Shown here: piece by piece, positions 11,386 to 24,006 of the stretch
How the letters are laid out: the number at the start of each line of letters is the position of its first letter
How positions within the stretch are numbered: the first letter of the stretch is position 1
Assembly (NCBI RefSeq): GCF_015706575.1
Contig: NW_024037069.1
Span: forward strand, 37,407,315-37,471,314
Reading direction: 5' to 3'
DNA: 64,000 bases
Source of the DNA: Patiria miniata
Taxonomy: Eukaryota; Echinodermata; Asteroidea; Valvatida; Asterinidae
Program-made: the position numbers and the translations under genes
Notes under the pieces: model-generated
The model's input: only the letters and a program-made list of their open reading frames with translations
Database searches by the model: none
Told to the model about the DNA's origin: nothing

Positions 11386-11505
11386 GCTGATTTCCTCGTT
11401 TTTTTACTTCACATGAATACCATTACAAATAGAAAAACACTGTCCAATGTCTTCTGTAGTTTGGAATTTCCTCATTTTTTTTCTAAATTCCCAGTTGCAA
11501 GCCTG

Positions 11506-11606
11506 AAAAATAGGGAATGCAAAGTTCTCATTCAGTTTGGAATGCTACACAACAAACTGTTCTTAGTGGGTCAGCGTGCAGCCCTGCTCACTAAAAGCAT
11601 ATCCTG
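11506..11606. repeat. Single unit of the 121-bp minisatellite (module A2)
   Basis: One unit equivalent to 3844-4670, with the same flanks on both sides (TTCCCAGTTGCAAGCC before, TATCCTGATGTTC after). It may represent the unexpanded state of the array. Confidence 0.85.
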
Positions 11607-11812
11607 ATGTTCAAAACACCAAGTTCTGAGATCGTTTCTGAAATACTACACAAGATGTTTCCCATGAAATATTGTAAAACATTCTTTATTCGTACTATAC
11701 ATGATACAAGTACATCTGGAGTCAGTACAAATTTACACCTCAATTAAGAGGAAATAAGAGGAAGTAAGTTCCACAGACGTTTATAAGTTAATGGCTGGTG
11801 GTTTTGGCTTAA

Positions 11813-12296
11813 AGGTAGAATAGACCATTTGCAATTTGTGTATTTATTTTGTTTGAACCAACAAAAGTGCTCAAAATCTAAAGACGGATGCTTAACGACT
11901 ATCCTGATGAACTTTGAGCTCTCTGCATGCTGTATATTCCGAGAAAATATTCTAGGATCTCAAATTGCGCCCGAAATCAGCATCCGGAACACGTTCTCAT
12001 TCAGCCGATTGCAGCTACGCGATGTCACGCACTGAACTGACGAATAATAGCAACCGTGCATGTGTGTGCTTCGTGTCAACGCTTCTAGCACCCATCCAAG
12101 GATTTGAACAACTACTACCGGAAATTTCCAAAAATGTGTCACTTGAAACATTTTTGTTTTCTTCACAACAACAGCATGTCCGAAGGAATCATTTTGCAGG
12201 GAGTTTAGTGTCATTACTATCTTTAAACCAAGTAAGTTTTTTAACAATAATTTGGTCAGTTACTTTTTGGATAGCTGCAAATGGTCCATTCTACCT
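11813..12296. mobile_element. TTAA-target MITE, 484 bp, uninterrupted (module A2)
   Basis: The ends are AGGTAGAATAGACCATTTGC and GCAAATGGTCCATTCTACCT, near-perfect inverted repeats, with TTAA at 11809-11812 and 12297-12300. It is the intact relative of the interrupted element at 4879-5886 and supplies the empty site for the nested insertion there. Confidence 0.88.
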
Positions 12297-12300
12297 TTAA

Positions 12301-13249
12301 TGACTTAATTCCAGATTACTGAGTTCCAGAACAAGTGTTCTTAATCAACATTAAATCTTGCTCTTCGAATAGAGTTATGACAAGTTTACGAAAAAATAAT
12401 TCTTTTTGGACAGAAACATGAAGTACTGGTCAGAATATTACACCAGCACAAAAAAATAATAATACTATACAAACATCTTCATAGTATATAAATATCTGAT
12501 GTTGACTATGAAGAATACTTATGTCTACGTAGAGATACCCTGTATGTGCATATGTAGTGCAGAATATCTGCACTATTTCTTTCTCATATATATCTACATC
12601 TGCATGCACATTGCCAGTTGCAATGTAAACTTTAATCGGAAACATAATAACAGATTCATCAAGGAAAAGCCGACAGAGCTCTATATCTTTTCACAGAGAA
12701 TACAAACTTTTCACAGAGAATATATACATGACACCTGATTTTGTTACATCACAGAATTATGTGCGACAGATAGTGCTGAATGACAGAAATTTACATACAT
12801 ACATAATAATTTATACTCTCCATTATAAATATCACTGACACAACTTTATTTGAGCATTGCAAGTAACTATAGTGTACATGTGTATCTATAAAGACAGAAA
12901 TATTACTACGGTCCTGTACATGGATTGTCAGATACAAATTAAGTATACATGTACTTCACATTTGCGGTGGTCTGATCACTCATAAGTATTTTTTGCCATG
13001 TGCTTATTTATAATTTTAAAACCCATTAATCATTCATTCTGTGTAGATTGCAGCAAATTGTCCAACACTGAACAAACAAAAATGAATGCCATTCGTCAAT
13101 ATGACAATTTTTTTGGAATAATTAAGACCTGAGAAGGATATATACATGAGAAGATTGATACTTGAATACCCGTGGTGGCAAGTTATGGATTGACAATTCC
13201 CGGCCCCCTGAAAAATTTGAGAGTCTTAAGAATTTAGACTCCAAGTCCC
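12301..13249 (-). other. 3' UTR-like region of HS3ST3-like copy 2
   Basis: Non-coding, AT-rich sequence equivalent to 5891-6825, including the minus-strand AATAAA candidate (plus-strand TTTATT near 12,845). No gene is seen. Confidence 0.5.
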
Positions 13250-15298
13250 TCATTCCTCCCAATGAAAATTGATGCCCGTCATGTTGTAAAACTGTTCATT
13301 ATACGGTCGATAGAACTCGGCCAGACAGGCCCGGACACGAGGATCCACAGGATTATGAGGGCGGCCTTTGGTTTTGCCAAGACATCTCACCTCCCCATTC
13401 TCGTCCGTTCTAAGGCAGGGAAAGCCCTTCGTCTCGTTGAAGACAAACGACTTCTCTGTCAGCGTCCTGCTGATGTGTAGGAAGTCTTGCACTTTGCCCA
13501 TCTCCTCGCCGGGATTGGCCACAAGGTTTTTCCCGCTGACAAACAAGAACTGGTCGAGGGGGAAATACTTCAGCCATCTCGTCAGATGCACTGAGTACAG
13601 CCCGATGCCTATTGCGCTCCAACTCTCGTCCACGCTGCATTTTCTCGGGTCGAGCATGGCTTTCTCCTCAAAGGGCGTGGTCTTACCCTTTTGGAGGGAC
13701 TGGGCGTGGTCGGAGATGGCCCGTGCCACAGGGTCCCGCACAACCAGTAGGAATTTTACGTCTTGTGACATGCGATAGATGAGCTTTGGGACTTGCGGCG
13801 TCACAAAGTAGCTGGGCGTTTTCTCCACGGTCAGTTGATTTTCATACGAGTAGGGCATCGCCCTCCTGAAAAATAGCATCAGTAATTCTAAGGTAGTTTT
13901 GCTAGTAAGTAAAAAACCCTGCTAGGCACTTTCATGTGCTGATGTAAAATATATCACGAAGCAGTCATAAGCAATGTTAAACCAGTCATGTTTCAGTTAA
14001 CCTGCTGTTTTAAAAAATTATTATCCTTTGTCCTTAACGGCTCTGTCAAACTGATCCCTGCATTTGGTTTGTTATTTTCAAGAATACCACATTTTTTGTT
14101 TTGCGATGCTGCGTTCTCATATATCACAATAATACTACAATACATCATTACACCCCAGCTTGTGATGGACTTGTCGTGACTTATGAATAGTGGTGGGATT
14201 AAAATCAGAATTGTCAACAATTCGGTGTGAATTCCACTATTCGGTGTGGATTTTGAAAACCGGATTTTCGAAATCAACCTTAAGCCGCCTGTTTTTTGTG
14301 TGACAAAAGCTATTGAAATATAAAGAAAACAATGGGAACATCCGTCAGCTCCATGGTCTCTAATTGTAACAACATTCACTCGTTAGCGGTCCTCTTGTTT
14401 CATGAATAGCCTGCCCATTCAACTGATCAGAGAGATCTCATCCATTTTCTGGAGTGTTTTTGGAAAGGCCCAGTGCTCATTGAATCCTGCAAACTATACC
14501 CAATCAACACGGAGGGCATTGCATGCAGCACCTCACTCCTCACTTTTTTGGGAGCTTCCCGAGAAATCAGATAACCGTTACTCGGTTTGAAAAAAAAAAT
14601 TAGGACAACCGGATTTTGAAATCTCTGATTTTTCCCACCACTCCTTATGATGATGTGTGTGAAAACTTGTGATGACTTTTATTTAGAACTCTGGCTTACC
14701 TGTACCACTCTAAGCCCCTTTCATAGAAACGATCGAAGAAATGCACCTCCTTCCCGCTAACAGTTACTTGGGGGTGCGCTTTAAGGAAATTCAGCAGTGC
14801 TCGCGTTCCTCCTTTCTTGATTCCAATAATGATGACCTTCGGAAGCCGTCGTTTCCATTTACCTTGCGGTTTGAAGGCTGCCCTCTCTGGCACCAAGTCC
14901 AAATCATCGTCCGCCTCGTCGTAAACACTTGACCACGAGGACAAAGAGGACAGATCATCTTGATTTGTCGGTGAAGGGTTTTGAGGTTGAAGGAGTTGAT
15001 GAACGAATACCGTCTGTTTCACAGCAGCAACGCCCTCAGATTGTGTGGCATTCACTGAAGGTTCTGGCATTCTTGTGTTTGATTTGATCTTGGCGAAGAT
15101 TGGCATTTTGTGGAACGACGGACTGTTCGATGTCTTCAGTTTCAGAGGTGCTTCTGTTCTGCTTTTGCAGCAGTTGAGTGAATACATGTAGGTTGATAGG
15201 ATAGCCACGCAACATACCGCTACCAGTATGCCGACTCTCTTCTTGCTCAGGGAACAACAAGCTTGTCCCGGGCCAGGTGGGATCTTATCCACCGTCAT
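13250..15298 (-). CDS. HS3ST3-like: Heparan sulfate glucosamine 3-O-sulfotransferase, HS3ST3-like, copy 2
   Basis: Exons 15298-14700 and 13865-13250 on the - strand; 404 residues; the same phase-2 intron as copy 1 but without the MITE in the intron. The start ATG at 15298 is the only one in frame, because a stop lies just upstream; this supports the same start in the other copies. All sulfotransferase motifs are kept ([17 protein letters not shown]-x2-R-x2-S, Cys pair, KGRPH). It is the most diverged of the four: RDP for REP, SLQKGK for SLEKGK, PGEEMGK for PGAEMGK, and HPQVTVSG for HPEVTASG. The reading frame is intact, so it is probably functional. The role is as in copy 1. Confidence 0.92.
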
Positions 15299-15409
15299 GA
15301 TCTAGAACCTGTATTCATGCAATTGGTAAAATGCAAAAATAGAAAAATGAAATCTCTTTTACACAGTTTGCAGTGTGGGAGACATCCATTGGTGTACATC
15401 ATGATTTAA

Positions 15410-15950
15410 AGCTACAGTCCATCATTTGCAGCTATCCAAAAAGTAACCGACGTAATTATTGCTGAAAAACACACTTGGTTGAAAGATAGTAAGGGGACTA
15501 AACTCCCTGTGCAATTATTCTTTCTGGCAAGCTGTCATTTTGAAGAAATATTAACGAAAGAAGGCCTTTCCAATGGTGCGTCTTAAGACACACTGTTGGA
15601 AATTGCCGTTAGTAGTTGTTTTTTTTTATATTCGGCGAAGCGCGCGCAAGCGTTGGCACTATGCACACGCGCGCAGTTGCTATAATTCGTCGGATCGGTG
15701 CGCGACATCGCATAGCTGCATTCGGCTGAGAGAATGTGTCTTGAACGCTGAATTCAGGCTCAATTCAAAACATGGTTCAACAACTTTTGATATGAAATCG
15801 AGATCCTAGAATGCTGTTTTTCTCGGAATATACAGCTGAAGCTGAGCTGAAACTTCATCAGGCTAGTTGTTCAGCACCCTTTGAGATTTTGAGTATGCTT
15901 GTTGCTTCAAATGAACAAAATGCACAAATTACAAATGATGGACTATACCT
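15410..15950. mobile_element. TTAA-target MITE, 541 bp, upstream of HS3ST3-like copy 2
   Basis: The ends are AGCTACAGTCCATCATTTGC and AAATGATGGACTATACCT, with TTAA at 15406-15409 and 15951-15954. The interior has a CGCGCGC-rich core and CTCCCTGTG and TGAAACTTCATCAGG motifs shared by all full-length members. It is orthologous in position to 61506-62045 and to the truncated copy at 9038. Confidence 0.85.
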
Positions 15951-15954
15951 TTAA

Positions 15955-16280
15955 CTCATGACATGCATGATGGGGTTTTCTTTACTCTTCCTATTCTTAT
16001 TTTAGTAGGCCAAACATTACACAAAACACCACTGTCATGACTGTATGCCTGGTTTGTAACACAAAACAGAGAGAATATTTCTATGATACAATATTATTTT
16101 TCAATTAGTAAAAAATGTGATATTGCAGCGATAGTGTTGTGTAAGGCCCTGTCAAAGGTGGGGGGTATTGATTCCTCATTATGCTTGTGGCACTGGCAGG
16201 TCAAGTTTATCATTATGCAGGTAAATTATTGACATCATAATGATACATTTATTTATGTCAAAATTAGAAAAGGCGATGGA
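15955..16280. other. Non-coding spacer
   Basis: No gene or repeat structure is recognised. The stretch is shared with block C (62050-62373), which makes it part of the duplicated module. Confidence 0.5.
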
Positions 16281-16635
16281 CAAAAACATGTACATGTAGA
16301 ACTTTGTCAAACTTTGATTTTCACATTTAGGCTTAGTTTGTAGTTTATTTTTGCTTTAGAAGCATACTCACCCTCTTTTATAGGCTAATCAGAAAGTGCT
16401 GCCTTTTTCAGATTTCTATTTTTCGTGAAATTTCCAGATTCGTTTGCACACGTTCGCGTATCAATATTTCAACATGAAATTTCACAAAAAATAGACATCT
16501 GAAAAAGGCAGCACTTTCTGATTAGCCTTTAAAGAGGGTGAGTAAAGCAAAAATTAACTACAAATGCAAACTAGCCTAAGCCTAAATGTGAAAATCAAAA
16601 TTTGACAAAGTTCTACATGTTTTTGTACATGTTCC
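16281..16635. repeat. Foldback element (inverted repeat, module A2)
   Basis: Two arms of about 165 bp face each other around a short centre near 16,450-16,470. The left arm's AATCAGAAAGTGCTGCC pairs with the right arm's GGCAGCACTTTCTGATT, and the TTTTTGTACATG-type ends pair as well. A fuller version with longer arms is at 42852-44366 and another copy at 62374-62736. Non-coding. Confidence 0.8.
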
Positions 16636-17870
16636 AAGAGTGGCCTTTATTTACGGAGGTAGTCCAGTAAATTGGCCACATTTATGGGCCTAAGTCAAGA
16701 GCTCATGATCATGAGCTATAAACACTCTATGCTACATGTACATGTAGGGGGATACGGTACATGCACTTGTACGCATGCACATACTATCATTTCGCTTGTA
16801 CCGTACCCCCCGCGGCGCGCTCCGAGCGAACCGAAAATCATCGCTCGATCATATGCGTGCACGTTTCAAGTGTCAGGTTGGCTCAGTGCGGAAAGGGCAT
16901 ATTTTTCATCATTTTGGCCTAAAAACCGACAGAATCCACCTATGTTAGTTCTGCGCATGATACGCGAGTATGTCAAGAGATAAAGTACGGAGTATAGGCA
17001 TGATAGGGGCAAACTGTGCAGCGGTTCTGTGTGAAATGTCTCCATTTTGATGGACGTTTTTGTACTTTATTAGTGTTTTGTGCTGCAGGCAATTTTGCGG
17101 GCTTCTTGATCTATGAGGCTCCACTACGTGGAGCCTCATGTCATACTCATAGTTCTAGGAGTACATGTAGGTAGGATTCTTGACTCTCCATAAACTTTGT
17201 ACACAACCGTGAACTGCACGAAGTGGCCGTTAGTGGCGTCAGGTTGCAACAGATCATCCAAGGAGATAATTAGGGTTCAAGTAAGTTATGACGGTTCCTT
17301 ACTTACTATTCTATATGGTACCGTCGATCGACTACATTACCCGCAGTATTTTCATCTTTTCATCGTTGTTTCCGTCCTTGTTTTAGTTCTCCGCTCCCGC
17401 TGCAGCTGTTGGATGAGAATCAATTATTGTATAGCGCCCTCTATAGGTAATCAATATCCTCCGCTCCGCGCATTAATTATTACTATACCTCATACATATT
17501 CATGATCGAGAGCCGAACGTTCACTGGTCAATTCACCATCACGTGCCAGATGTTATTCTTGCTGTTTACCAGACGCGCGCAATCCTCGCGCGCGCGCGCG
17601 AGGATTCACGCACATTGTAATTACGCATGCGTAGTAGACTGTCGCATGGGTTACCCGCATTGATCTCCATATACACAGACTGGATAGGACATCGCGCCGT
17701 GTTTGTGCACGAATGCGCGGCCGAACAATGGCGGCGCGTTTACTGTCAGACGGGTAAACGCGCATTGCGCTTTCACTTTGTTTACTTTGGAAAATGGATT
17801 GTTTAGTGAAATTTTTCTTACAGGAGGAAGTTCAAGCGCTCCTCCAAAACAATCTTTTTTTTTTTTTTTT
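16636..17870. other. Non-coding region with small hairpins and a degenerate hAT-like end
   Basis: No gene is recognised. It includes a perfect hairpin at 17113-17139 (12-bp stem, ATGAGGCTCCAC, 3-nt loop), a CG-rich palindrome near 17,572-17,605, and at 17658-17690 a sequence resembling the end of the hAT-like element (CATTGATCTCCATATA...). Part of 17,210-17,450 recurs at about 46,650-46,860 in block B's flank. Confidence 0.5.
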
Positions 17871-19403
17871 TTTCGTATTGCTACAAACATAAGGTCTATA
17901 GCTGTCCCTAGGCGTACCTCACGATACGTCAGACGATCAGACGATCCTCGTGGAGAAAGGGGGTTTAAACCGTTCGGAAAGTGCCTTTAAATGAGCTTGA
18001 CGACCAGTTATAAAGATCCAATCATTGCCAAGCTCGGCACGAGGGGATACAAATGTTTACAGACACAAAGATGGCAACAAGTAAAACGACAGAACGAACG
18101 AAAATCTTTTTTGCCTGGAATTGAATTCTTTATTTTAGTTGAAGGTATTATATGATTATCAGAGCTATAAGTATAACTTCCATTAGAAGGATTTTTTTTT
18201 TTTTTTTTTTTATATTATTTTTTGTTTTAATTTTTTAAAAGGAAATTGGGGAAGACTAATCAGCATGGCTAGGAGGATATTTTTTATAAGGAACATTGGG
18301 GAAAACTAACCAGCATGGCTAGGAGGATATTTTTTAAAAAGAAAAATGGGGAAGACTAACCAGCATGGCTAGGAGGATATTTTTTTTAGAAGGAAAATTG
18401 GGGAAGACTAACCAGCATGGCTAGGAGGATATTTTTTAGAAGGAAAATTGGGGAAGACTAACCAGCATGGTTAGGAGGATATTTTTTAGAAGGAAAAATG
18501 GGAAAGACTAACCAGCATGGCTAGGAGGATATTTTTTAGAAGGAAAATTGGGGAAGACTAACCAGCATGGCTAGGAGGATATTTTTTAGAAGGAAAATTG
18601 GGGAAAACTAACCAGTATGGCTAGGAGAATATTGTTAAAAAACAAAGTTGGGAAGACTAACCAGCATGGCTCGGAGGGTACTTTTTAGAAGGAAAATTGG
18701 CACAGCTAGTAGCCTAGCATGAATACTAAAGGAAGTTTACGTTAGGCCGTACAAACGCAGCGTGGAAATTTCAAGGATTGTAAGGAACGGATCATTAAAA
18801 CATACACCGGAAAGTGAAGTAGTTTATAGGTTAGTATAAGTAGTAAGGAATGCCGGCATGTAAAAGCTCTTACCAGTCTGTTTTGGTAAATTTGACAAGA
18901 AACCAGAAATTTGTCTAAAAAGCGAGACTCATCAGGTACAGTTCGCTAGACCTTGGGTAGGTTTCGTCTCGAGACTGTACGACCTACCCCGTAAGAACTT
19001 TTACGTGTTGATGTTATATCATAAATTAAATTTCAAGGAAGGGGGTATTTAATTGGGTTGTAAGAGTATAATTTTCATTAGAGATCAACTCACCTAAAAC
19101 GATAAGACGTCCGCTCATTAAAGCCGAGGATATGGTGTTAAGAGGTCACGTTCAAAGGTACAAGCTAGTACATGTAGTAAAGGAATTGCGTTTCAACGTC
19201 AGAAGAATACGTGTTGTTCTTATGGTAGCTGGGAGCAAAGTGTGACGTGACGCCGGCGCGACGCACGGTTTTTTGAAAACGTATAAGATACACGCGTATC
19301 ATACGCGCGCGTAATAATGAATCGTTGTGCGTATCAATGAAATGAGTGGCACAATATCAGTGCGGGGTCGACGTAAGTAAAAAACGCAGCTCAGAGATTG
19401 TTA

Positions 19404-20030
19404 AGGGAATAAATGTGTGCTCCGGAGGTTTTTATCACTCTGTTTAATACCACTTAGAGTCTGGGTGCTGATAATTACCCGAGCCGGAGGCGAGGGTAAT
19501 TATCAGCACCCAGACTCTAAGTGGTATTAAACAGAGTGATAAATACCGACGGAGTACATATTTATTCCCATTCATAAATACCTTTTCGGTAAAAAAAAAT
19601 CATATAATTCGTTCAAAACATCCCGATTTTGTTCAACAAATTCACTTTATGCTTTTTGAAACATCCCTCCTGCAAAATAATGGAGTGTTCAGCTGGCGAG
19701 TAAGATGAAAACAACCCTTTTATGGAGATTGACGCGCGCGTATCGTGTTCTACGCGATGTCGCGCAGAACGCACCTGGCGCGTTGCGTTTTGAATTTAGA
19801 ACTATAAAATTCTAACTCCCTGGTAGTGTTGCGCATGCCTACGTGAGGATTGTGAACGTTCAACCAATGAAACGATAAGAGGCACTGGATTTTTAGGAGT
19901 CCACATTTTATTGTGACACTGGAAAAGTGTTTAAGACCAGCTAGCCATGTCTTTATCATCCGTTTAATACCGGCCACGTGACGGGCTCTCGACCAATAGG
20001 AATGGCTAAACTGTCTGAGGTATTTATGAA
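19404..20030. mobile_element. 627-bp insertion with TA target and internal hairpin
   Basis: The insertion is absent from the three other units, which read GATTGTTATAGG. It is flanked by TA (19402-19403, 20031-20032). The first 170 bp form a near-perfect hairpin: the left arm's GGGTGCTGATAATTACC pairs with the right arm's GGTAATTATCAGCACCC. A TTCATAAATACC motif (about 19,573) is inverted at the right end (GGTATTTATGAA). It has no transposase. The TA target fits a Tc1/mariner-like or related mechanism, but the superfamily is open. Confidence 0.72.
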
Positions 20031-20342
20031 TATAGGTTAAATACAAATTTTTTAGTTAAGCATCTCGTTCATAAAATTTATTTGATAATTTAATAATTTT
20101 TAAAATCTTATTTACGTGTAAGAAATAAGATGTTCACAAAATAAGATAACGTTCGTGAAAAGAAAGAAGAAAGAGTTAAATAAGAATGGAAAATGCAGGG
20201 AGAAGAGAAAAAGGATTACAGGGAACGGCCCCGCAGACTCTCGAGAATTACGTAAGAACGCCAGTGCAAATCTGTCGACTTGTCTTTCAATTGTTTTCGT
20301 ATTGCTACAAACATAAGGTCTATAGCTGTCCCTAGGCGTACC

Positions 20343-20821
20343 CACTGATCTCTATATAAAGACTGGATAGCGGATATGCATACAACATTCACACAGTAGA
20401 CTTCGCACATTGACCAATTCGCCCCCGGTCTCACGAAGATGGCCGCGTATAATACGAACGTTCTACGCGTAAATACGCGCGCGTTGTATCAACAGTTGAC
20501 GCGCATTTTGGTCACGTACACATATTATGATGTTCTAAAAGGGACACATTTCCGTAGTGATTATTATTTCAAAACGCCGAAAAAGTTATATTTGCGGCAT
20601 TTTAGTAACCACGACGTTAGAAAAATTGTAGTTAACCTTGATCAGTGATGGTCGTCAAAATATAAGTCAAGTGAACCGCGACGTTACAAAAGAAATCATG
20701 CTGTCTATAAAAACGGCAACATGTCCTTTGTAGATCACCAGCCGGTCTCACCAATATGGCGTCAAATTCGTACATTGTGCGGCTCTGTATTAGCTATCCA
20801 GTCTTTATATAGAGATCAGTG
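20343..20821. mobile_element. hAT-like MITE, 479 bp, 8-bp target duplication (copy 1)
   Basis: The terminal inverted repeats are about 29 bp, beginning CACTGATCTCTATATAAAGA. GGCGTACC is duplicated on both sides (20335-20342, 20822-20829) and is single in the other satellite units. Eight-bp targets and CA...TG ends are typical of hAT. A second copy is at 35356-35833. A 69-codon open frame (20439-20648) is retained in both copies. Confidence 0.9.
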
Positions 20822-20901
20822 GGCGTACCTCACGATACGTCAGACGATCAGACGATCCTCGTGGAGAAAGGGGGTTTAAACCGTTCGGAAAGTGCCTTTA
20901 A

Positions 20902-21412
20902 AGGTAGAGTCCATCATTTGCAGCCATCCGAAAAGTAACTGGCGTAATTATTGTTGAAAAACTAACTTGGTTGAAAGATAGTAAGGAGACTAAACTCCCT
21001 GTGAAATTATTCTTTCTGGGAAGCTGTCATTTTGAAGTAATCAACGAAAGAAGGCATTTCCAACGGTGATTCTTAAGAAGCACCGTAGGAAAATTTAAAT
21101 TAGTAATTCGTTTAGTTATTCAGCGCAGCGCGCACAAGTATTCGAACGACGCACACGCGCGCGCGGTTGTTATAATTCGTCGGATCAGTGCGCGACGTCG
21201 CGTATAGTTGCAATTCAAAACAATTCAAAACATGATTCAGCAACTTTTGATTTGAAATTGAGATCTTAGAATGCTGTTTTTCTCGGAATGTACAGCTGAA
21301 GCTTAGTTGAAACTTCATCAGGTTAGATGCTCAGTATCCTTCATTAGATTTTGAACTCTTTTGTTGCTTCAAACGAACAAAATGCACAAATTACAAATGA
21401 TGGACTCTACCT
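20902..21412. mobile_element. TTAA-target MITE, 511 bp, in the satellite
   Basis: The ends AGGTAGAGTCCATCATTTGC and CAAATGATGGACTCTACCT are near-perfect inverted repeats, with TTAA at 20898-20901 and 21413-21416. Other satellite units have the empty site GCCTTTAAATGAGC. It belongs to the same family as 4962-5502 and 15410-15950. Confidence 0.9.
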
Positions 21413-21574
21413 TTAAATGAGCTTGACGACCAGTTATAAAGATCCAATCATTGCCAAGCTCGGCACGAGGGGATACAAATGTTTACAGACACAAAGATGG
21501 CAACAAGTAAAACGACAGAACGAACGAAAATCTTTTTTGCCTGGAATTGAATTCTTTATTTTAGTTGAAGGTAT

Positions 21575-22274
21575 TGTAACGAAAATGCAAGTCATGATTA
21601 ATTTCCAGTTAGCACACTTTATTCTTCACTCTGAGAAGATACAGGTTCCTTTCATAAACTTAATTGATAGGACTTACGGAAGATAAGAAGATAAGTTTAA
21701 AGTTACTAACGTGTATTTCAATGAGAAGAATTAATGCCAATACAGTTGACTGTGTACTGATAATAGGGCCTATGATAAACTAATGGTAGAATAACTGTTA
21801 AATGAAATGACTTGTACAAGTTTAATTCAAGCTTTATAGGTCAAGACGCTATGATTATTATGATTAAGAATAATATTTGGCGCAGTGGTTTATGGCCAAT
21901 CAGAGCATTGCAAGAGGCATTTTGTTATGATGCGCTAGCTCCTTGCGTTATGTACGCGCCCAAACGCTATAAAAGACGAGCCAAGTCAGGGCTCGGTGTT
22001 CAGATCGTGACTGGTTCTGGCCCGGTGAGGAACTTCACATAGAAGAAGGAGCGCGTCGTACTCAACGTTCGATTGCAATGCACATTGGCGCTCCGCCTCA
22101 TCGTTATCCACATAGACATTAGATTATACGCATCGGGCACGGTGTGTGCCAACAGTATTGGAAGATAATAAAACCGTTATTATTATTTGAAGAAGAACAC
22201 GATCTCTCCAGTCAGAATTCTTGTCTAGTCTCTAGTCATCTAGTACTTGAACCAGTGATTTCGCGCCCGTTACA
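21575..22274. mobile_element. 700-bp LTR (left, separate copy)
   Basis: TGTAACG...CGTTACA ends, with GTAT on each side (21571-21574, 22275-22278). The empty site occurs in the other satellite units (GGTATTATATG). It has a TATAAAAG box near 21,970 and a CAATAAA-like stretch near 22,165. By eye it is identical or nearly so to the LTR at 27482-28181, so it is recent. It is followed by 249 bp of satellite before the main element. Confidence 0.85.
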
Positions 22275-22785
22275 GTATTATATGATTATCAGAGCTATAA
22301 GTATAACTTCCATTAGAAGGATTTTTTTATTTTTTTTTTATTTTTTTTTTTTATATTATTATTTTGTTTTAATTTTTTAAAAGGAAATTGGGGAAGACTA
22401 ATCAGCATGGCTAGGAGGATATTTTTTATAAGGAACATTGGGGAAAACTAACCAGCATGGCTAGGAGGATATTTTTTAAAAAGAAAAATGGGGAAGACTA
22501 ACCAGCATGGCTAGGAGGATATTTGCACATTGGCGCTCCGCCTCATCGTTATCCACATAGACATTAGATTATACGCATCGGGCACGGTGTGTGCCAACAG
22601 TATTGGAAGATAATAAAACCGTTATTATTATTTGAAGAAGAACACGATCTCTCCAGTCAGAATTCTTGTCTAGTCTCTAGTCATCTAGTACTTGAACCAG
22701 TGATTTCGCGCCCGTTACATTTGGTGGCAGCGGTGACCGGACTTCGACGGAGGTATTGTACACGCTACCAGAAAGACAAAAGAAG

Positions 22786-24006
22786 ATGAATACTTCTGAT
22801 CAAGAAATCCAGTTCGGACCCACCGCCGGGGCGGGCCGTTCAAGTACGCCAGAAGATGACACCATCCATAGTTCACCGGCATTGGGCGGTGATGGTGACG
22901 GTTCATTTCAACGTGAACGACGAGAAATCAACCTGATGAAGGAAGAAAACGAGAGGTTGAGGCGGCAACTTGCGGCAATGGGCACTGCCGATAATGAACG
23001 ACAAGAACCGTCACCGTACAACATGGAACAACAGAGATCGACACAGAACAACATGTCAGCCCTGTCTGGCAATAAGCCGAGAGTTCGGCCAGCGACGTAT
23101 GATGGTATGAGCCCCTGGGAAGACTACCTTGTGCAGTTTGAGCTATTGGCTGAGCTCAACGGGTGGAGTGCACGGGAGAAGGCGATGTACCTGGCCGCTA
23201 ATCTACGGGGCGCAGCACAGGCCGTGCTGGGTGACTTAGATGTCACTAGACGACGAGATTATAACGCCCTCGTCACGGCACTCGGTCGACGATTTAGCCC
23301 TGACAACCAGACGGAGATGTTTCGTGTTCAATTAAAGAACCGAACGAGAGGGCGAGATGAGAAACTTCCCGAGTTGGCCCAGAGCATAAGGCGGTTGACA
23401 CGACGGGCATACCCAACGGCACCCTACGAGCTACAAGAAACACTAGCGAGAGAGCATTTCATGGATGCTCTAGATGATGCTGACATCCGTTGGCGAGTGT
23501 TTCAGTCCAGGCCGATCAACATTGATGATGCTGTGAGAGTTGCCATTGAGCTTGAGGCATTTCATACGGCAGAGAGACAACGGGGCCAAATAAGACGGTC
23601 AGCACCGGCTGCCAGAGTGATATCCTCTGACACAGCAGATACAACAGCCGCACAACCCCTGGAACGACAGCTGGCTGCATTTACCTCTACAATCGGTAAT
23701 GCTATTGCCGAAGGGTTCAACAATCTACAGAAACAACTAAATGGGGAAGGGAAAATGGATAATGGCCAAAAGTTTAACCCCAGATCATCAACACAACGAA
23801 GATGGGCTCGTCAGGGAGACAAAGGCACCGTGGAGTGTTGGAACTGCCACGAGACCGGCCATTTCCGACGAGAATGCCCAAAAGCCGGTTCATGGAGAAA
23901 TGATACAAGCTCCCTTCAGGAAAACGGCGGACAGTCGAGCTTGTGGGCCGAAGATCGACTACAGCACCCAGGCCCAGGCCAACAGACCCAACAACAACAA
24001 CAATAA
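22786..24006 (+). pseudogene. gag: gag-like part of the LTR element
   Basis: This is the gag region of the fossil element. In order it shows a short charged coiled-coil-like stretch, a capsid-like helical region around PWEDYLVQFELLAELNGWS, and a CX2CX4HX4C zinc knuckle (CWNCHETGHFRREC), which in the family binds the genomic RNA. It overlaps the pol-like part in a different frame, as is common in Ty3/gypsy elements that use frameshift read-through. Confidence 0.8.

Noticed and set aside
17197-17505. 102-codon hydrophobic open frame
   Set aside because: The related sequence at about 46,650-46,870 does not preserve the frame, and it has no splice or start support.
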